Assembly: GCF_000026985.1 (NCBI RefSeq)
Contig: NC_017390.1
Coordinates: 2,126,011-2,175,566, forward strand
Source of the DNA: Erwinia pyrifoliae DSM 12163
GTDB lineage: Bacteria; Pseudomonadota; Gammaproteobacteria; Enterobacterales; Enterobacteriaceae
Direction of reading: 5' to 3'
DNA: 49,556 bases
The position numbers were made by a program, and so were the translations under genes. This document shows, one piece after another, positions 18,782-28,175 of the stretch. Each line of letters begins with the position of its first letter. Within the stretch, counting starts at the first letter, position 1. The notes beneath the pieces were generated by a model. The model was not told the DNA's origin and did not search any database. It saw only the letters and a list, made by a program, of their open reading frames with translations.

Positions 18782-20002
18782 TCAGCCAAGCAAACGGTGG
18801 ATACGGGTCAAACCCGCGACCAGGCGGTCAACTTCTTCTTCACTGTTGTACAGCACAAAAGAGGCCCGACACATGGCCGGCACCTGGTAATACTGCATAA
18901 GCGGCATCGCACAGTGATGTCCGGTACGAATGGCAATACCGTACTGATCGAGAAAACTCCCGACGTCAAACGCATGGTGTTTACCGAGATTAAAAGCGAC
19001 AACCCCACTACGCTGTGATGGGCCATAAATAATGATATCAGGCACCTTTGCCAGGTTATCCAGCGCGTAGCGCATCAGCTGCTGTTCGCGCTGACTGATA
19101 ACATCCAGCCCCAGTTCGCCAATCCATTTCAGCGCAGCGCCTAAACCGATAATGGCAGCGGTATTCGGCGAGCCGGCCTCAAAACGCCAGGGTGCTGCAG
19201 CGTAAGTGGTGCCGCTGGTCAGGCTGACGGTGGCAATCATTGAGCCGCCACCTTCCCACGGCGGCATCTGGTCGAGCAAAGCCTTGCGGCCGTACAGGAT
19301 CCCGATGCCGGTTGGGCCGTAAATTTTATGTCCGGAGAAAACATAAAAATCGCAGCCCAGCTCCTGCACGTCCACGGCCTGGTGCATCACCGCCTGAGCA
19401 CCATCAATGAGCGTCACCACTCCAGCGGCTTTCGCCTGAGCAACCAGCGCCTTTACCGGATTTTCCGTGCCCAGTACGTTTGAAACATGGGTCACCGCCA
19501 GCAGGCGGGTGCGGCTATCCATCAAAGCCGGCAGCTGGGCGATATCCAGCTCCCCTTGCGCCGTAACGGGAATAAAGCGCACTTCAACGCCGGTGCGCTG
19601 TGCGACCATCTGCCAGGGAACAATGTTAGCGTGGTGCTCCATCTCAGTAATAATGATGTTGTCACCGGGTTGCAGCTGACTACCGCCCCAACTATTGGCT
19701 ACCAGGTTGATCGCTTCTGTTGTCCCTTTGACAAACACGATCTCTTCCGCGCTGGCTGCATTCAGGAAGGCGGCGGCCTGAACGCGCACGTCCTCCATCG
19801 CGGTAGTGGCTTCGGCGCTCAGGGTATGAATACCGCGATGCACGGCGGCGTAGCCGTGCTGGTAGAAATGGCACTCTGCATCGATCACTGCCTGCGGTTT
19901 TTGCGCGCTGGCAGCACTGTCAAGGTAGGCCAGCGGCTGTCCGTTGACCTCACGCGCCAGCAGCGGAAACTGCGCGCGCACGCGGGCAAGGTCAAAACTC
20001 AT
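18782..20002 (-). CDS. sufS: Cysteine desulfurase SufS
   Basis: A 406-aa PLP enzyme of the group II desulfurases, same length as in E. coli. It removes sulfur from L-cysteine to give alanine and a persulfide on Cys364 ([11 protein letters not shown], position exact). The PLP Lys is in [14 protein letters not shown]. Start ATG overlaps the sufD stop in an ATGA, which points to coupled translation. Works with SufE during iron or oxidative stress. Confidence 0.97.
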   Translation of the reverse strand: MSFDLARVRAQFPLLAREVNGQPLAYLDSAASAQKPQAVIDAECHFYQHGYAAVHRGIHTLSAEATTAMEDVRVQAAAFLNAASAEEIVFVKGTTEAINLVANSWGGSQLQPGDNIIITEMEHHANIVPWQMVAQRTGVEVRFIPVTAQGELDIAQLPALMDSRTRLLAVTHVSNVLGTENPVKALVAQAKAAGVVTLIDGAQAVMHQAVDVQELGCDFYVFSGHKIYGPTGIGILYGRKALLDQMPPWEGGGSMIATVSLTSGTTYAAAPWRFEAGSPNTAAIIGLGAALKWIGELGLDVISQREQQLMRYALDNLAKVPDIIIYGPSQRSGVVAFNLGKHHAFDVGSFLDQYGIAIRTGHHCAMPLMQYYQVPAMCRASFVLYNSEEEVDRLVAGLTRIHRLLG

Positions 20003-21279
20003 TGCAGGCCTCCCGGGAAACGCTGCGCGATGCGCTGGATCACGGCTTCTTTTAGCGTTTCATCCGTAATCGCTTCGGTTAATTCAGCAGCAAACGCATA
20101 GATAATCATGCGCTGTGCGGCGGCTTCATCAATACCGCGCGAGCGCAGATAGAACATCTGCTCTTCGTCGATACGCCCTATCGTCGCCCCGTGACCACAC
20201 TTTACGTCATCCGCATAGATTTCCAGCTGTGGTTTGGTATCCACCTCGGCAAGACGACCCAGCAGAAGATTGTTATTGCTCATCTGGCCGTCGGTCTTTA
20301 ACGCGTGCCTGGCCACTTTAATGATGCCGTTAAACACCGCACGGGCGCGGTCGCGAACGATGGTTTTATGCAGCTGGCGACTCTGGCAGTAACCTTTGTT
20401 ATGTTCCAGCCAGGTACGGCTGTCGCAAACTTCTTTGTCCATTGGCAGCATCAGGCTGTTGATCGCCAGATCGGAACCTTCACCATTTAGCCGGGTGCTG
20501 GTGTGGTGACGAGTCAGGCCGGCTCCCAGCAGGAAGCTGTGACTCTGCACGCGTGTGTCACGCCCAAGCGTCAGGTCATTGTGAGAAAAGTGATAGCTGC
20601 GGCAATCTTCAAATGCCAGATTGTAATGGGTCAGCGCAGCATTATTGCCCACTTCAGCGGTAAAACGCGCGCCGGTAAAATGCGGCTCCGCATCCAGGCT
20701 GACATAGTGCTCAATAACCGTGGCTTCGGCAGCTTCGTCCAACTGCAAATGATGACGGTAATGTGACGTGTTTAGCTCACCGGTGCTGCTACCGCTACTG
20801 ATATGCAGCAAATAGAGAGGCCGGGCTGCCGCTTTGCCGCGAGCCAACTGGATAAGGGTCACCTGCTCTGCCAGGCTTTCAGTTAAATGCAGGAACACTT
20901 CCGGATGTACAGGCTCGTTCAGTTCACGACGCTCAGCCGCCTGGACCATCTGGATGGTGAACAGATCGTGCTCGCTGTCGCTTAGCTCAGGCGAGAAACG
21001 CCCGTCAATAAAGACCAGGCGTACCGCATCGATGGGTAAAGCCAGCGCTTTGATCGCTTCTGCATCCAGCGCGGCAGGCTCCGGCAGAACAAACTGGTTA
21101 TTCAGCAGTTGATCCAGCGGCGTATATTTCCAATCTTCCTGTTTACGCGTGGGCAGGCCTGCGCGCAGCAGCTGCTGCCAGTGCTGCTGTGCCTGCATTG
21201 AACGGCTTTCACCGCGCGTTTCAAACAGGTGGTGCCACTGTTGCAGGGCAACATCACTCCTGGTCGGTAAGCCAGCCAT
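19999..21279 (-). CDS. sufD: Fe-S assembly scaffold protein SufD
   Basis: A 426-aa beta-helix protein paralogous to SufB, forming SufBC2D. It helps iron entry into the nascent cluster. The conserved core [20 protein letters not shown] and the His/Cys region [20 protein letters not shown] (E. coli His360 equivalent in CGHGAT) are kept. Overlaps the end of sufC by 26 bases and the start of sufS by four, so translation is probably coupled. Confidence 0.96.
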   Translation of the reverse strand: MAGLPTRSDVALQQWHHLFETRGESRSMQAQQHWQQLLRAGLPTRKQEDWKYTPLDQLLNNQFVLPEPAALDAEAIKALALPIDAVRLVFIDGRFSPELSDSEHDLFTIQMVQAAERRELNEPVHPEVFLHLTESLAEQVTLIQLARGKAAARPLYLLHISSGSSTGELNTSHYRHHLQLDEAAEATVIEHYVSLDAEPHFTGARFTAEVGNNAALTHYNLAFEDCRSYHFSHNDLTLGRDTRVQSHSFLLGAGLTRHHTSTRLNGEGSDLAINSLMLPMDKEVCDSRTWLEHNKGYCQSRQLHKTIVRDRARAVFNGIIKVARHALKTDGQMSNNNLLLGRLAEVDTKPQLEIYADDVKCGHGATIGRIDEEQMFYLRSRGIDEAAAQRMIIYAFAAELTEAITDETLKEAVIQRIAQRFPGGLQ

Positions 21280-22000
21280 AGCCTTGCTCCTCCAACTGTT
21301 TCACCAGCGAGAAATCACCCGATTTTACGATTTTCCCCTGATACAATACGTGGACAAAATCCGGCTTGATGTAGTCCAGAATACGCTGGTAGTGCGTAAC
21401 GATAATGAATGAACGTTTGCCGTCACGCAGACTGTTAACGCCATTTGATACAATTTTCAGCGCATCGATATCCAGGCCGGAGTCAGTTTCATCCAGAATA
21501 CACAGATCCGGTTCCAGGGCGGCCATCTGCAGGATATCATTGCGCTTTTTCTCACCGCCAGAGAAACCAACATTGACTGAACGGGTCAGTAAATCTTCAG
21601 GCATTTTGAGCAGGTGGATTTTTTCTTCGATGAAATCTTTGAAATCAAAGCGGTCCAGCGCGTCTTTCCCACGGTATTTACGCACCGCGTTCACTGACGT
21701 TTGCAGGAAAAACTGATTACTGACGCCGGGGATCTCGACCGGATACTGGAAAGCCATAAAGATGCCTTCGCCCGCACGCTCTTCCGGGGCCAGCTCCAGC
21801 AGGTCTTTGCCTTTAAACTGCACAGATCCGCCGGTGACTTGGTAATCCTCGCGTCCTGCCAGCGTTGCGGAAAGCGTACTTTTTCCGGAGCCGTTCGGCC
21901 CCATAATGGCGTGTACTTCACCCGGTTTGATTTCAAGATTCAAACCACGCAGGATAGCTTTATCTTCAACGCTTACCTGTAAATCCTTGATGCTTAACAT
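21254..22000 (-). CDS. sufC: SufC ATPase of the Fe-S scaffold complex
   Basis: A 248-aa ABC-type ATPase that is soluble rather than part of a transporter. Walker A GPNGSGKST (about 34-42), signature SGGEKKRNDILQ, Walker B LCILDETDSGLD and switch His in IIVTHYQR. ATP-driven dimerisation of two SufC opens SufB-SufD for cluster building. Ends 26 bases inside sufD. Gap to sufB is 53 bases. Confidence 0.97.
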   Translation of the reverse strand: MLSIKDLQVSVEDKAILRGLNLEIKPGEVHAIMGPNGSGKSTLSATLAGREDYQVTGGSVQFKGKDLLELAPEERAGEGIFMAFQYPVEIPGVSNQFFLQTSVNAVRKYRGKDALDRFDFKDFIEEKIHLLKMPEDLLTRSVNVGFSGGEKKRNDILQMAALEPDLCILDETDSGLDIDALKIVSNGVNSLRDGKRSFIIVTHYQRILDYIKPDFVHVLYQGKIVKSGDFSLVKQLEEQGYGWLTDQE

Positions 22001-22053
22001 AGGGTTTCCTTCGCAGTGCCTTGCGGCACTGTAAACTGTTCTTGTGCGCGGGC

Positions 22054-23547
22054 TTAGCCCACACTATGTTCCAGACTGATGGCCAGCAGCTTCTGCGCTT
22101 CAACCGCGAATTCCAACGGCAGCTCCGAGAAAACATCCTTGCAGAAGCCGTTAACGATCATCGAAATGGCATCGTCTTCACTTATCCCACGCTGCAGGCA
22201 GTAGAAAAGCTGATCTTCACCAATACGCGATGTTGTCGCCTCGTGCTCCAGCTGGGCGGTGTTATTGCGCACTTCGACATACGGGAAAGTGTGCGCGCCG
22301 CATTCGGCACCAATCAGCATCGAGTCACACTGGGTGAAATTGCGTGCATTGGTGGCAGTTGGCATGATCTTCACCAGTCCACGATAGGTATTCTGACTTT
22401 TACCCGCCGAAATACCCTTCGAAATGATGGTGGATTTGGTATTTTTACCAATATGGATCATCTTGGTGCCGGTATCGGCCTGCTGACGACCGCTGGTCAA
22501 CGCCACTGAGAAGAACTCGCCGATGGCGTTATCACCGCGCAAGATAACGCTTGGGTACTTCCAGGTAATGGCTGAACCGGTTTCTGACTGCGTCCAGGAC
22601 ATTTTGCTGTTTTCACCTTCGCACAGCGCACGTTTAGTCACGAAATTGAGAATGCCGCCTTCTGAATCTCCACCGGAGAACCAGTTTTGCACTGTGGAAT
22701 ATTTCACTTCAGCATCTTTGTGAATGATGACTTCTACCACCGCTGCATGCAGCTGATAGGTATCACGCACCGGAGCGGAGCAGCCCTCAATATAGCTGAC
22801 GTAGCTGCCTTCATCGGCAATCAGGATGGTACGCTCGAACTGGCCGGTTTTTGCCGCATTGATGCGGAAATAGGTCGACAGTTCCATCGGGCAACGCACG
22901 CCTTTCGGGATATAGACAAAAGTCCCATCGGAGGCCACAGCGGAGTTGAGTGCAGCGAAAAAGTTGTCATTCGCCGGTACCACCGTACCCAGATACTGTT
23001 TGACCAGCTGCGGATATTGGTGAATTGCCTCGCCGAAGGAACAAAAGATGATCCCGTCTTTTGCCAGCTTATCGCGGTAGGTGGTCGACACAGATACCGA
23101 GTCAAAAATAGCGTCAACCGCCACTTCCTGCCCTTCCCGCACCGGAACGCCCAGCTGTTTAAAAGCCTCTTCCACTTCCTGGGTCAGATAGTCAGGCGCA
23201 TTCCCGCCCGAGGCCTGTGTGGCACCGGGTTCCGAGGCGCAGCTGTCGTCGCAACTGCCGCAGGATGGCGCAGAATAGTAACTGTAATCCTGATAATCCA
23301 GCTTTTTATAATTCGCTTTTAACCAGTGTGGTTCTTCCATTTCCAGCCAGGCGGCAAACGCTTTCAAGCGGAATTCCAGCATCCACTCCGGTTCATTACG
23401 TTTTGCCGAGATAGCGCGTACCACATCTTCGTTGATGCCGTGTTCGAACTCTTCAGTTTGCAGTTGGGTAAAGAAGCCTTCTTTGTATTTCTGATGGCTG
23501 CCTTCCCAAACCTGTACATCCTCAGATGCGTCAGTATTACGAGACAT
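22054..23547 (-). CDS. sufB: Fe-S assembly scaffold protein SufB
   Basis: A 497-aa core scaffold on which clusters are built in SufBC2D. The key Cys407 ([11 protein letters not shown]; Cys405 in the 495-aa E. coli protein) and Glu436 (LEHEATTSR; Glu434 in E. coli) are both present. The N-terminal CGSCDDSC motif (about 96-103) is also kept. Five bases separate it from sufA, so it is part of the same operon. Confidence 0.97.
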   Translation of the reverse strand: MSRNTDASEDVQVWEGSHQKYKEGFFTQLQTEEFEHGINEDVVRAISAKRNEPEWMLEFRLKAFAAWLEMEEPHWLKANYKKLDYQDYSYYSAPSCGSCDDSCASEPGATQASGGNAPDYLTQEVEEAFKQLGVPVREGQEVAVDAIFDSVSVSTTYRDKLAKDGIIFCSFGEAIHQYPQLVKQYLGTVVPANDNFFAALNSAVASDGTFVYIPKGVRCPMELSTYFRINAAKTGQFERTILIADEGSYVSYIEGCSAPVRDTYQLHAAVVEVIIHKDAEVKYSTVQNWFSGGDSEGGILNFVTKRALCEGENSKMSWTQSETGSAITWKYPSVILRGDNAIGEFFSVALTSGRQQADTGTKMIHIGKNTKSTIISKGISAGKSQNTYRGLVKIMPTATNARNFTQCDSMLIGAECGAHTFPYVEVRNNTAQLEHEATTSRIGEDQLFYCLQRGISEDDAISMIVNGFCKDVFSELPLEFAVEAQKLLAISLEHSVG

Positions 23548-23552
23548 AAGGT

Positions 23553-23927
23553 TTACTCAACGCCAAAGCTCTCACCACAGCCGCAGGCGTGTTGAGCTTT
23601 AGGGTTATTAAATTTGAAAATCTGGTTCAGGCCTTCGCGCACGTAATCCACTTCCGTGCCGTCGATATAGGGCATCGCCTGCAGGGGCACAAATAAGGCC
23701 GCGCCGTTATGGCTGAACACCAAATCATCTGCCGCTGACTCTTTCACCATGTCCATGGTGTAGCCGAAGCCGGCACAGCCGGAGGTTTTCACACCCAGCT
23801 TCAGGCCCTTGATATCAGGGTCCCCGGCGGCCAGGTTAATGATTTGTTTGGCTGCGCTGTCGGTTAGCGTCAGTCCTTTCCAGATGAAATCGTCTGGCGA
23901 AAAAGTGGCAGGATTTGCTGATTGCAT
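23553..23927 (-). CDS. sufA: A-type Fe-S carrier SufA
   Basis: A 124-aa carrier that receives clusters from SufBC2D and delivers them to apo-proteins. The three cluster Cys are at 51 ([10 protein letters not shown]), 115 and 117 (HACGCGESF). Start [10 protein letters not shown] is chosen because GAGGT lies just before it; four extra in-frame codons upstream would overlap this site. First gene of the operon. Confidence 0.96.
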   Translation of the reverse strand: MQSANPATFSPDDFIWKGLTLTDSAAKQIINLAAGDPDIKGLKLGVKTSGCAGFGYTMDMVKESAADDLVFSHNGAALFVPLQAMPYIDGTEVDYVREGLNQIFKFNNPKAQHACGCGESFGVE

Positions 23928-23945
23928 TATAGACCTCACTATCTA

Positions 23946-23960
23946 TAGCCCTTCGGGCTA
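23946..23960 (-). promoter_or_regulatory. Hairpin at the 5' end of the suf leader
   Basis: TAGCCC-TTC-GGGCTA forms a perfect 6-bp stem. With transcription predicted to start near 23962, it would sit at the very 5' end of the suf mRNA and could protect it from decay. Confidence 0.4.
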
Positions 23961-23968
23961 GTACCCCT

Positions 23969-24016
23969 ATGTTAGTGATAACCTGTATCACTTCAACCTC
24001 TTGTTTTGCAGGGGTT
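23969..24016 (-). promoter_or_regulatory. suf promoter with Fur-like and IscR-like inverted repeats
   Basis: On the minus strand: -35 TTGAAG (23991-23996), 16 bases, -10 TAACAT (23969-23974). The spacer is filled by TGATACAGGTTATCA (23976-23990), which matches 11 of 14 positions of the TGATAAT-N-ATTATCA Fur pattern. Overlapping the -35 is AACCCCT-N8-AGAGGTT (23995-24016), a near-perfect inverted repeat like type 2 IscR sites. In E. coli Fur represses and apo-IscR activates suf from overlapping sites, which this layout resembles. The regulator names are inferred. Confidence 0.5.
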
Positions 24017-24274
24017 AAGAGCAATATTGTTTTTTGCAGGCTCTTTTTTAAGCTTAGCCCGGATAAAACAGATTGCTCTTTGCCTGACAGGACACACTTT
24101 TCAAAAGATAAGCGGTTGAAAACAAGATGTTTCTATTTTGTTGCCCTTATTCAGAACTGATGAATATTTATTCTACTCTTTTCTGCCGCGCTGGTTATCA
24201 TTCTCAACGATTTTTACAACAGGCGACATTTATCGATGAATATTATGCAGTCGGAGATTGAATAATGTCGCATT

Positions 24275-24296
24275 TATAATATGATAATGATTATCA
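24275..24296 (+). promoter_or_regulatory. Perfect Fur palindrome over the start of the 24318 gene transcript
   Basis: TGATAATGATTATCA (24282-24296) is a perfect 7-1-7 Fur palindrome. It directly follows a TATAAT -10 (24275-24280), so Fur would cover the transcription start. The same 15 bases occur before hmuS at 33742. The -35 is not clear. Confidence 0.85.
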
Positions 24297-24317
24297 TTAA
24301 CATACCTGGAACCCGCA

Positions 24318-24722
24318 ATGACTGTGTCGATGAGCGCGTGGCTGCAACATAAGATTGACGAATACACCTTTTCCATACGTGATATCACCGTCGACTTTTA
24401 CATGGACGAGGCGAAGTTAAACCGCCCCGGCTGCACAATTGAACAGCTGCGCAAGTTCAATGATACCTGCCTGGATATGGCCGAACTTTGCCAGCTAAAC
24501 GGTGACGATCGGAGTTATCTGCACGCAATGGGTAAACTTCATCAACGGCTGGTTATTGAATTAAGCAACACGTCACGAGAGCAGCTGTTTCGAATGCAGG
24601 CATGGCAGTTAGCACGCCACTCATTGAGCCGTTTATGTCATAAACTGATGCTGGACGGCGAGTGGAACAAGGCTACCGTGCTGCAAAGCGAGTTTGTTAA
24701 GCACGCATCACGGATTATGTGA
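24318..24722 (+). CDS. Fur-controlled small protein of unknown function
   Basis: 134 aa, cytosolic, no signal peptide or membrane segment. The sequence looks mostly alpha-helical (SREQLFRMQAWQLARHSLSR and neighbours), with four Cys (RPGCTIE, NDTCLDM, ELCQL, RLCHK). I do not recognise a family. ATG at 24318 has TGGA seven bases upstream; a second ATG is at 24330. It is divergent from sufA and lies where E. coli has ydiH, but is not similar to it as far as I can recall. The Fur palindrome implies expression in iron starvation. A role in iron or Fe-S handling is inferred only from control and position. Confidence 0.75.
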   Translation: MTVSMSAWLQHKIDEYTFSIRDITVDFYMDEAKLNRPGCTIEQLRKFNDTCLDMAELCQLNGDDRSYLHAMGKLHQRLVIELSNTSREQLFRMQAWQLARHSLSRLCHKLMLDGEWNKATVLQSEFVKHASRIM

Positions 24723-24755
24723 TCCTGATACATTATACCTTGTGCTCTTGCCGGG

Positions 24756-24779
24756 AAAAACCCCGAAATGAACGGGGTT
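24756..24779 (-). terminator. Intrinsic terminator downstream of ydiJ
   Basis: Read on the minus strand, AACCCCG-TTCATTT-CGGGGTT is followed by TTT, giving a classical terminator about 105 bases after the ydiJ stop. No gene is visible between 24780 and 24884. Confidence 0.8.
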
Positions 24780-24884
24780 ATGAACTAAATCAGCGCCGTT
24801 GCTGGCGCGGGTAAGCAGTAAATAGCTTTTGCACCATCGCGGCGGCTATCTGCCAGAGGGTGATGCCATCTCACCTCTTCTGGT

Positions 24885-27800
24885 TCAGATGAGCTGAAGT
24901 AATGCCTGCAGAGGGTGGCGTAAAGGGCTTCCTTCCACACGTTTGACCTGGCTGCGACAGGAATAGCCCGTCGCCAGACAGCGCTGCAGCGGCAGTTTTT
25001 GCAACGCCTGTTGCCAGGAAAGCTGATAAATACCCAACGAATTTTCCAGGTTTTTCGTTTCGTGCCCGTAAGTACCGGCCATGCCACAGCATCCCACGCT
25101 AACATTTTCCAGCCTGGCCCCAAAGCGGGCAAAAATCGTTTCCCACTGTTTCACCGCCCCCGGCAGCGCGGCTGCTTCCGTACAGTGGCCAAACAGGTAC
25201 CAGGGTTCTCCACGCTGCGGTGGCGTCTCGTGCACCACCAGCGTACTTTGAAGCCATTCATGAACCAGCTGAACGTGGAAATCGCCGCGTTTATCACCCA
25301 GAACGTGCTTATATTCGTCGCGATAGCACAGCACCAGTGCAGGGTCTACCCCCACCAGCGGCATTGCCAGCTGCGCCACACGATTAAGGAAATCTGCGGT
25401 TTTTTGCGCGGTACGCGCAAACTTCTGCAAGAAACCCTTGATATGTTGCGCTTTGCCGTTCGGCGAGAACGGCAGCAACACGGCGGTATAGCCAAGCTTG
25501 TCGATCAGTTGCACAAAATCGTTCACCAGCTGCGCTTCGTAATAGCTGGTGAACGGATCCTGCACCACCAGCACACAGTTTGCGCGCTGCGCGCGGGTCA
25601 TTTGCTCAAGCATTTCAAACGTGGTTGTCAGTGCACGGTGACCCGCCAGCTGCTGTTTCAGGGACGGCGACGACAGCAGTGGCAAATCGACCATGCCAAT
25701 ATACCGCTGACTCAACGATTTAACCCACGGCTGACGCAGGAAAAAGTTAAAGGTGCGTGGTGCTCTGGCCATCAGCGGCGCATAGCTTTCTACCGTTGCC
25801 ACCAGATAATCGCTGGCGGGGCGCAGATATCGCGTGTGATACAGCTGCAAAAAACGTGAACGGAAATCGGGGACGTCAATTTTGATCGGGCATTGCGTGG
25901 AACAGGCTTTACACGCCAGGCAGCCCGACATCGCCTCTTTAACCTCATGCGAGAAATCATATTGTCCTCGCTTTGCCTGCCAGCTGTTACGGGTGCGCAT
26001 AATCATGCCGCGCAGGCTGACGCCCCTGGCGGGTAGCTGCTTTTCCAGCACCAGGGGATCAACCCCCTGCTCCACCAACAGTCGCAGCCATTCACGCGTT
26101 AGCGTAGCGCGCCCTTTAGGCGAATGCATCCGGTTGCGGGTGATTTTCATCGACGGGCACATCGGGCTTTTAACATCAAAATTGAAGCACAACCCGTTAC
26201 CGTTGCATTCCATCGCCCCGCGCCATGCGCCACGCACATTGATCGGTATCTGACGGTCGTAACTACCGCGTTTAATTGCATCCACTTTGAGCATCGGATG
26301 GTCGACGCCAAGCGGTGGACAAATTTTTCCGGGATTCAGGCGGTTGTGCGGATCGAAGGCCGTTTTGATGCGCCTTAGCTCGTTATATAGCTCCTCGCCG
26401 AAGAAAGAGGGGCTGTACTCGGCGCGGAAACCTTTGCCATGTTCCCCCCATAGCAGCCCGCCGTAGCGCGCGGTCAGTTCCACCACCTCATCGGAGATCT
26501 GCTTCATCAGCTGTTCCTGCTGCGGGTCGCACATATCTAACGCCGGACGGACGTGCAACACCCCGGCATCAACGTGGCCAAACATGCCGTAGCTCAGGTT
26601 ATGGCCATCCAGCAGGGCACGGAACTCAACGATATAGTCAGCAAGATGTTGCGGTGGCACGCAGGTATCTTCCACAAAGGGAACAGGCTTGGCGCTGCCT
26701 TTTGCATTGCCCAGCAGCCCGACGGCCTTTTTGCGCATGCCGTAGATACGCTCGATGCCGGAAACATCGTCGCACAGCTGGTAGCCAATCACTCCGCCCT
26801 GCTGCTGCGACATTAACCTGTCAAGGCGCTGGCACAGTGATGCTACCTGGCTGTCGATTAGCGCCTGGTCGTTGCCGGCAAATTCGACCATGTTCAGGCC
26901 CAGCATCTCTTTATCCGCTACGTCGGTAATCAGCTCGCTCACCGAATGCCAGACGATATCTTCACGCGCCAGATTAAGCACCTTCGAATCGACGGTTTCC
27001 ACCGACAGGGCTTGAGCCTCTACCATAAGGGGCGCATTACGCAGCGCCGAGTCAAAGGAATCGTATTTAATGTTAACCAGACGGCGTACTTCAGGTATCG
27101 GAGTGATATCCAGTTTGGCTTCGGTGATAAAGGCCAGCGTGCCCTCGGACCCGCAAAGGATGCGCGTCAGGTCGACTACGTCGAGGTTATCACTCAGCAC
27201 ATGGCGCAGATCGTAGCCGGTAAGAAAGCGGTTGAGACGGGGGAATTTTTCGATAATCAGCTGACGTTGCTGGCGGCAGCGCTCCAGCACCACACGATAG
27301 ATTTCACCTTCTTTGCCGGCTTTTTTAGCCTTTTCTTCTGCCTCGCTGACCGGGATTGCCGACGTATCAAGGATATCCCCCCCCAGCATTACCGCCTTTA
27401 ACCCCAGCACATGGTCGGAGGTTTTACCGTATACCAGCGAACCCTGTCCGGAGGCATCGGTGTTGATCATCCCCCCAAGCGTAGCGCGATTGCTGGTGGA
27501 CAGCTCGGGAGAGAAGAAATAACCATAGGGTTTCAGCCAGGCATTGAGCTGGTCTTTAACAACGCCTGCTTCAACTTTTACCCATCCTTCAGCAACATTG
27601 ATGTCCAGAATGCCGGTCATATAGCGCGACATATCCACCACGATACCCTGATTAAGCGCCTGGCCGTTGGTTCCGGTTCCGCCACCGCGTGGGGTAAATG
27701 CCAGCGAAGCAAAGCGGTCTGCCGCCAGGCGAGCTATGATGGCCACATCGTGAGTTGAACGTGGGAAAACAACCGCATCGGGCAGCAGCTGGTAAATACT

Positions 27801-27935
27801 GTTGTCAGTGGACATGGTCAGGCGGTCGGCGTAACTGGTAGCCGTGTCGCCGCTGAAACCTTGCTGTTTTAACGCAGCCAAAAAATTCAGTACCTGCGGC
27901 TCAAGGCCCGGTGCCTGGGAAATCTGTGGGATCAT
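24885..27935 (-). CDS. ydiJ: FAD- and Fe-S-dependent D-2-hydroxyglutarate dehydrogenase YdiJ
   Basis: A 1016-aa oxidoreductase, nearly identical in layout to E. coli YdiJ (1018), reported as a D-2-hydroxyglutarate dehydrogenase. Order: FAD-binding domain (PRGGGTGTNGQALNQG, about 75-95), FAD-oxidase C-terminal domain with GMFGHVDAGVLHVRP, a 4Fe-4S motif GCLACKACSTQCPIKIDVP (about 650), and a C-terminal CCG-type domain with GHCTEAAALPG and VGCCGMAGTYGHE. ATG 27935 (MIPQISQAPGLEP) matches the E. coli start; 27 more in-frame codons upstream are not family-like. The E. coli neighbour menI is not present beside it. Confidence 0.94.
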   Translation of the reverse strand: MIPQISQAPGLEPQVLNFLAALKQQGFSGDTATSYADRLTMSTDNSIYQLLPDAVVFPRSTHDVAIIARLAADRFASLAFTPRGGGTGTNGQALNQGIVVDMSRYMTGILDINVAEGWVKVEAGVVKDQLNAWLKPYGYFFSPELSTSNRATLGGMINTDASGQGSLVYGKTSDHVLGLKAVMLGGDILDTSAIPVSEAEEKAKKAGKEGEIYRVVLERCRQQRQLIIEKFPRLNRFLTGYDLRHVLSDNLDVVDLTRILCGSEGTLAFITEAKLDITPIPEVRRLVNIKYDSFDSALRNAPLMVEAQALSVETVDSKVLNLAREDIVWHSVSELITDVADKEMLGLNMVEFAGNDQALIDSQVASLCQRLDRLMSQQQGGVIGYQLCDDVSGIERIYGMRKKAVGLLGNAKGSAKPVPFVEDTCVPPQHLADYIVEFRALLDGHNLSYGMFGHVDAGVLHVRPALDMCDPQQEQLMKQISDEVVELTARYGGLLWGEHGKGFRAEYSPSFFGEELYNELRRIKTAFDPHNRLNPGKICPPLGVDHPMLKVDAIKRGSYDRQIPINVRGAWRGAMECNGNGLCFNFDVKSPMCPSMKITRNRMHSPKGRATLTREWLRLLVEQGVDPLVLEKQLPARGVSLRGMIMRTRNSWQAKRGQYDFSHEVKEAMSGCLACKACSTQCPIKIDVPDFRSRFLQLYHTRYLRPASDYLVATVESYAPLMARAPRTFNFFLRQPWVKSLSQRYIGMVDLPLLSSPSLKQQLAGHRALTTTFEMLEQMTRAQRANCVLVVQDPFTSYYEAQLVNDFVQLIDKLGYTAVLLPFSPNGKAQHIKGFLQKFARTAQKTADFLNRVAQLAMPLVGVDPALVLCYRDEYKHVLGDKRGDFHVQLVHEWLQSTLVVHETPPQRGEPWYLFGHCTEAAALPGAVKQWETIFARFGARLENVSVGCCGMAGTYGHETKNLENSLGIYQLSWQQALQKLPLQRCLATGYSCRSQVKRVEGSPLRHPLQALLQLI

Positions 27936-27955
27936 TATCGGAAGACCAAAGTTAA

Positions 27956-27971
27956 AGTAAATCGTTTGCGT
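27956..27971 (-). promoter_or_regulatory. Candidate PurR operator in the ydiJ/ydiK gap
   Basis: Minus strand ACGCAAACGATTTACT matches 10 of 11 fixed positions of ANGCAANCGNTTNCNT. It is 20 bases from the ydiJ start and about 205 from ydiK. It could control either gene; PurR has been linked to ydiK in E. coli, but here it is much nearer ydiJ. Confidence 0.6.
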
Positions 27972-28175
27972 TGCCTGAACTGCGCAGTTATCCGTTTTAT
28001 CACATTTTTTTATCACCTGCCGTTATTTCAAAAATCGTGCTAAAAGCATAATCTGTCGTTTCTGACGTGCGATCCTGTCTCACAGGATGATTTACCCGTC
28101 AGTTTCAGCGTAACCGATGCGCGAGCGCTGATTTTGCATGAGAAATCGCATCTTACTTGAGGTTATTGTTAATCG

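Noticed and set aside
24193..24208. GGTTATCATTCTCAAC as another Fur site
   Set aside because: Only a partial match (about 12 of 15) and not near a visible promoter element; weaker than the sites at 24282 and 23976.
25882..27758. Several long plus-strand frames opposite ydiJ
   Set aside because: YdiJ matches over its full length on the minus strand; the long antisense frames come from its codon bias.
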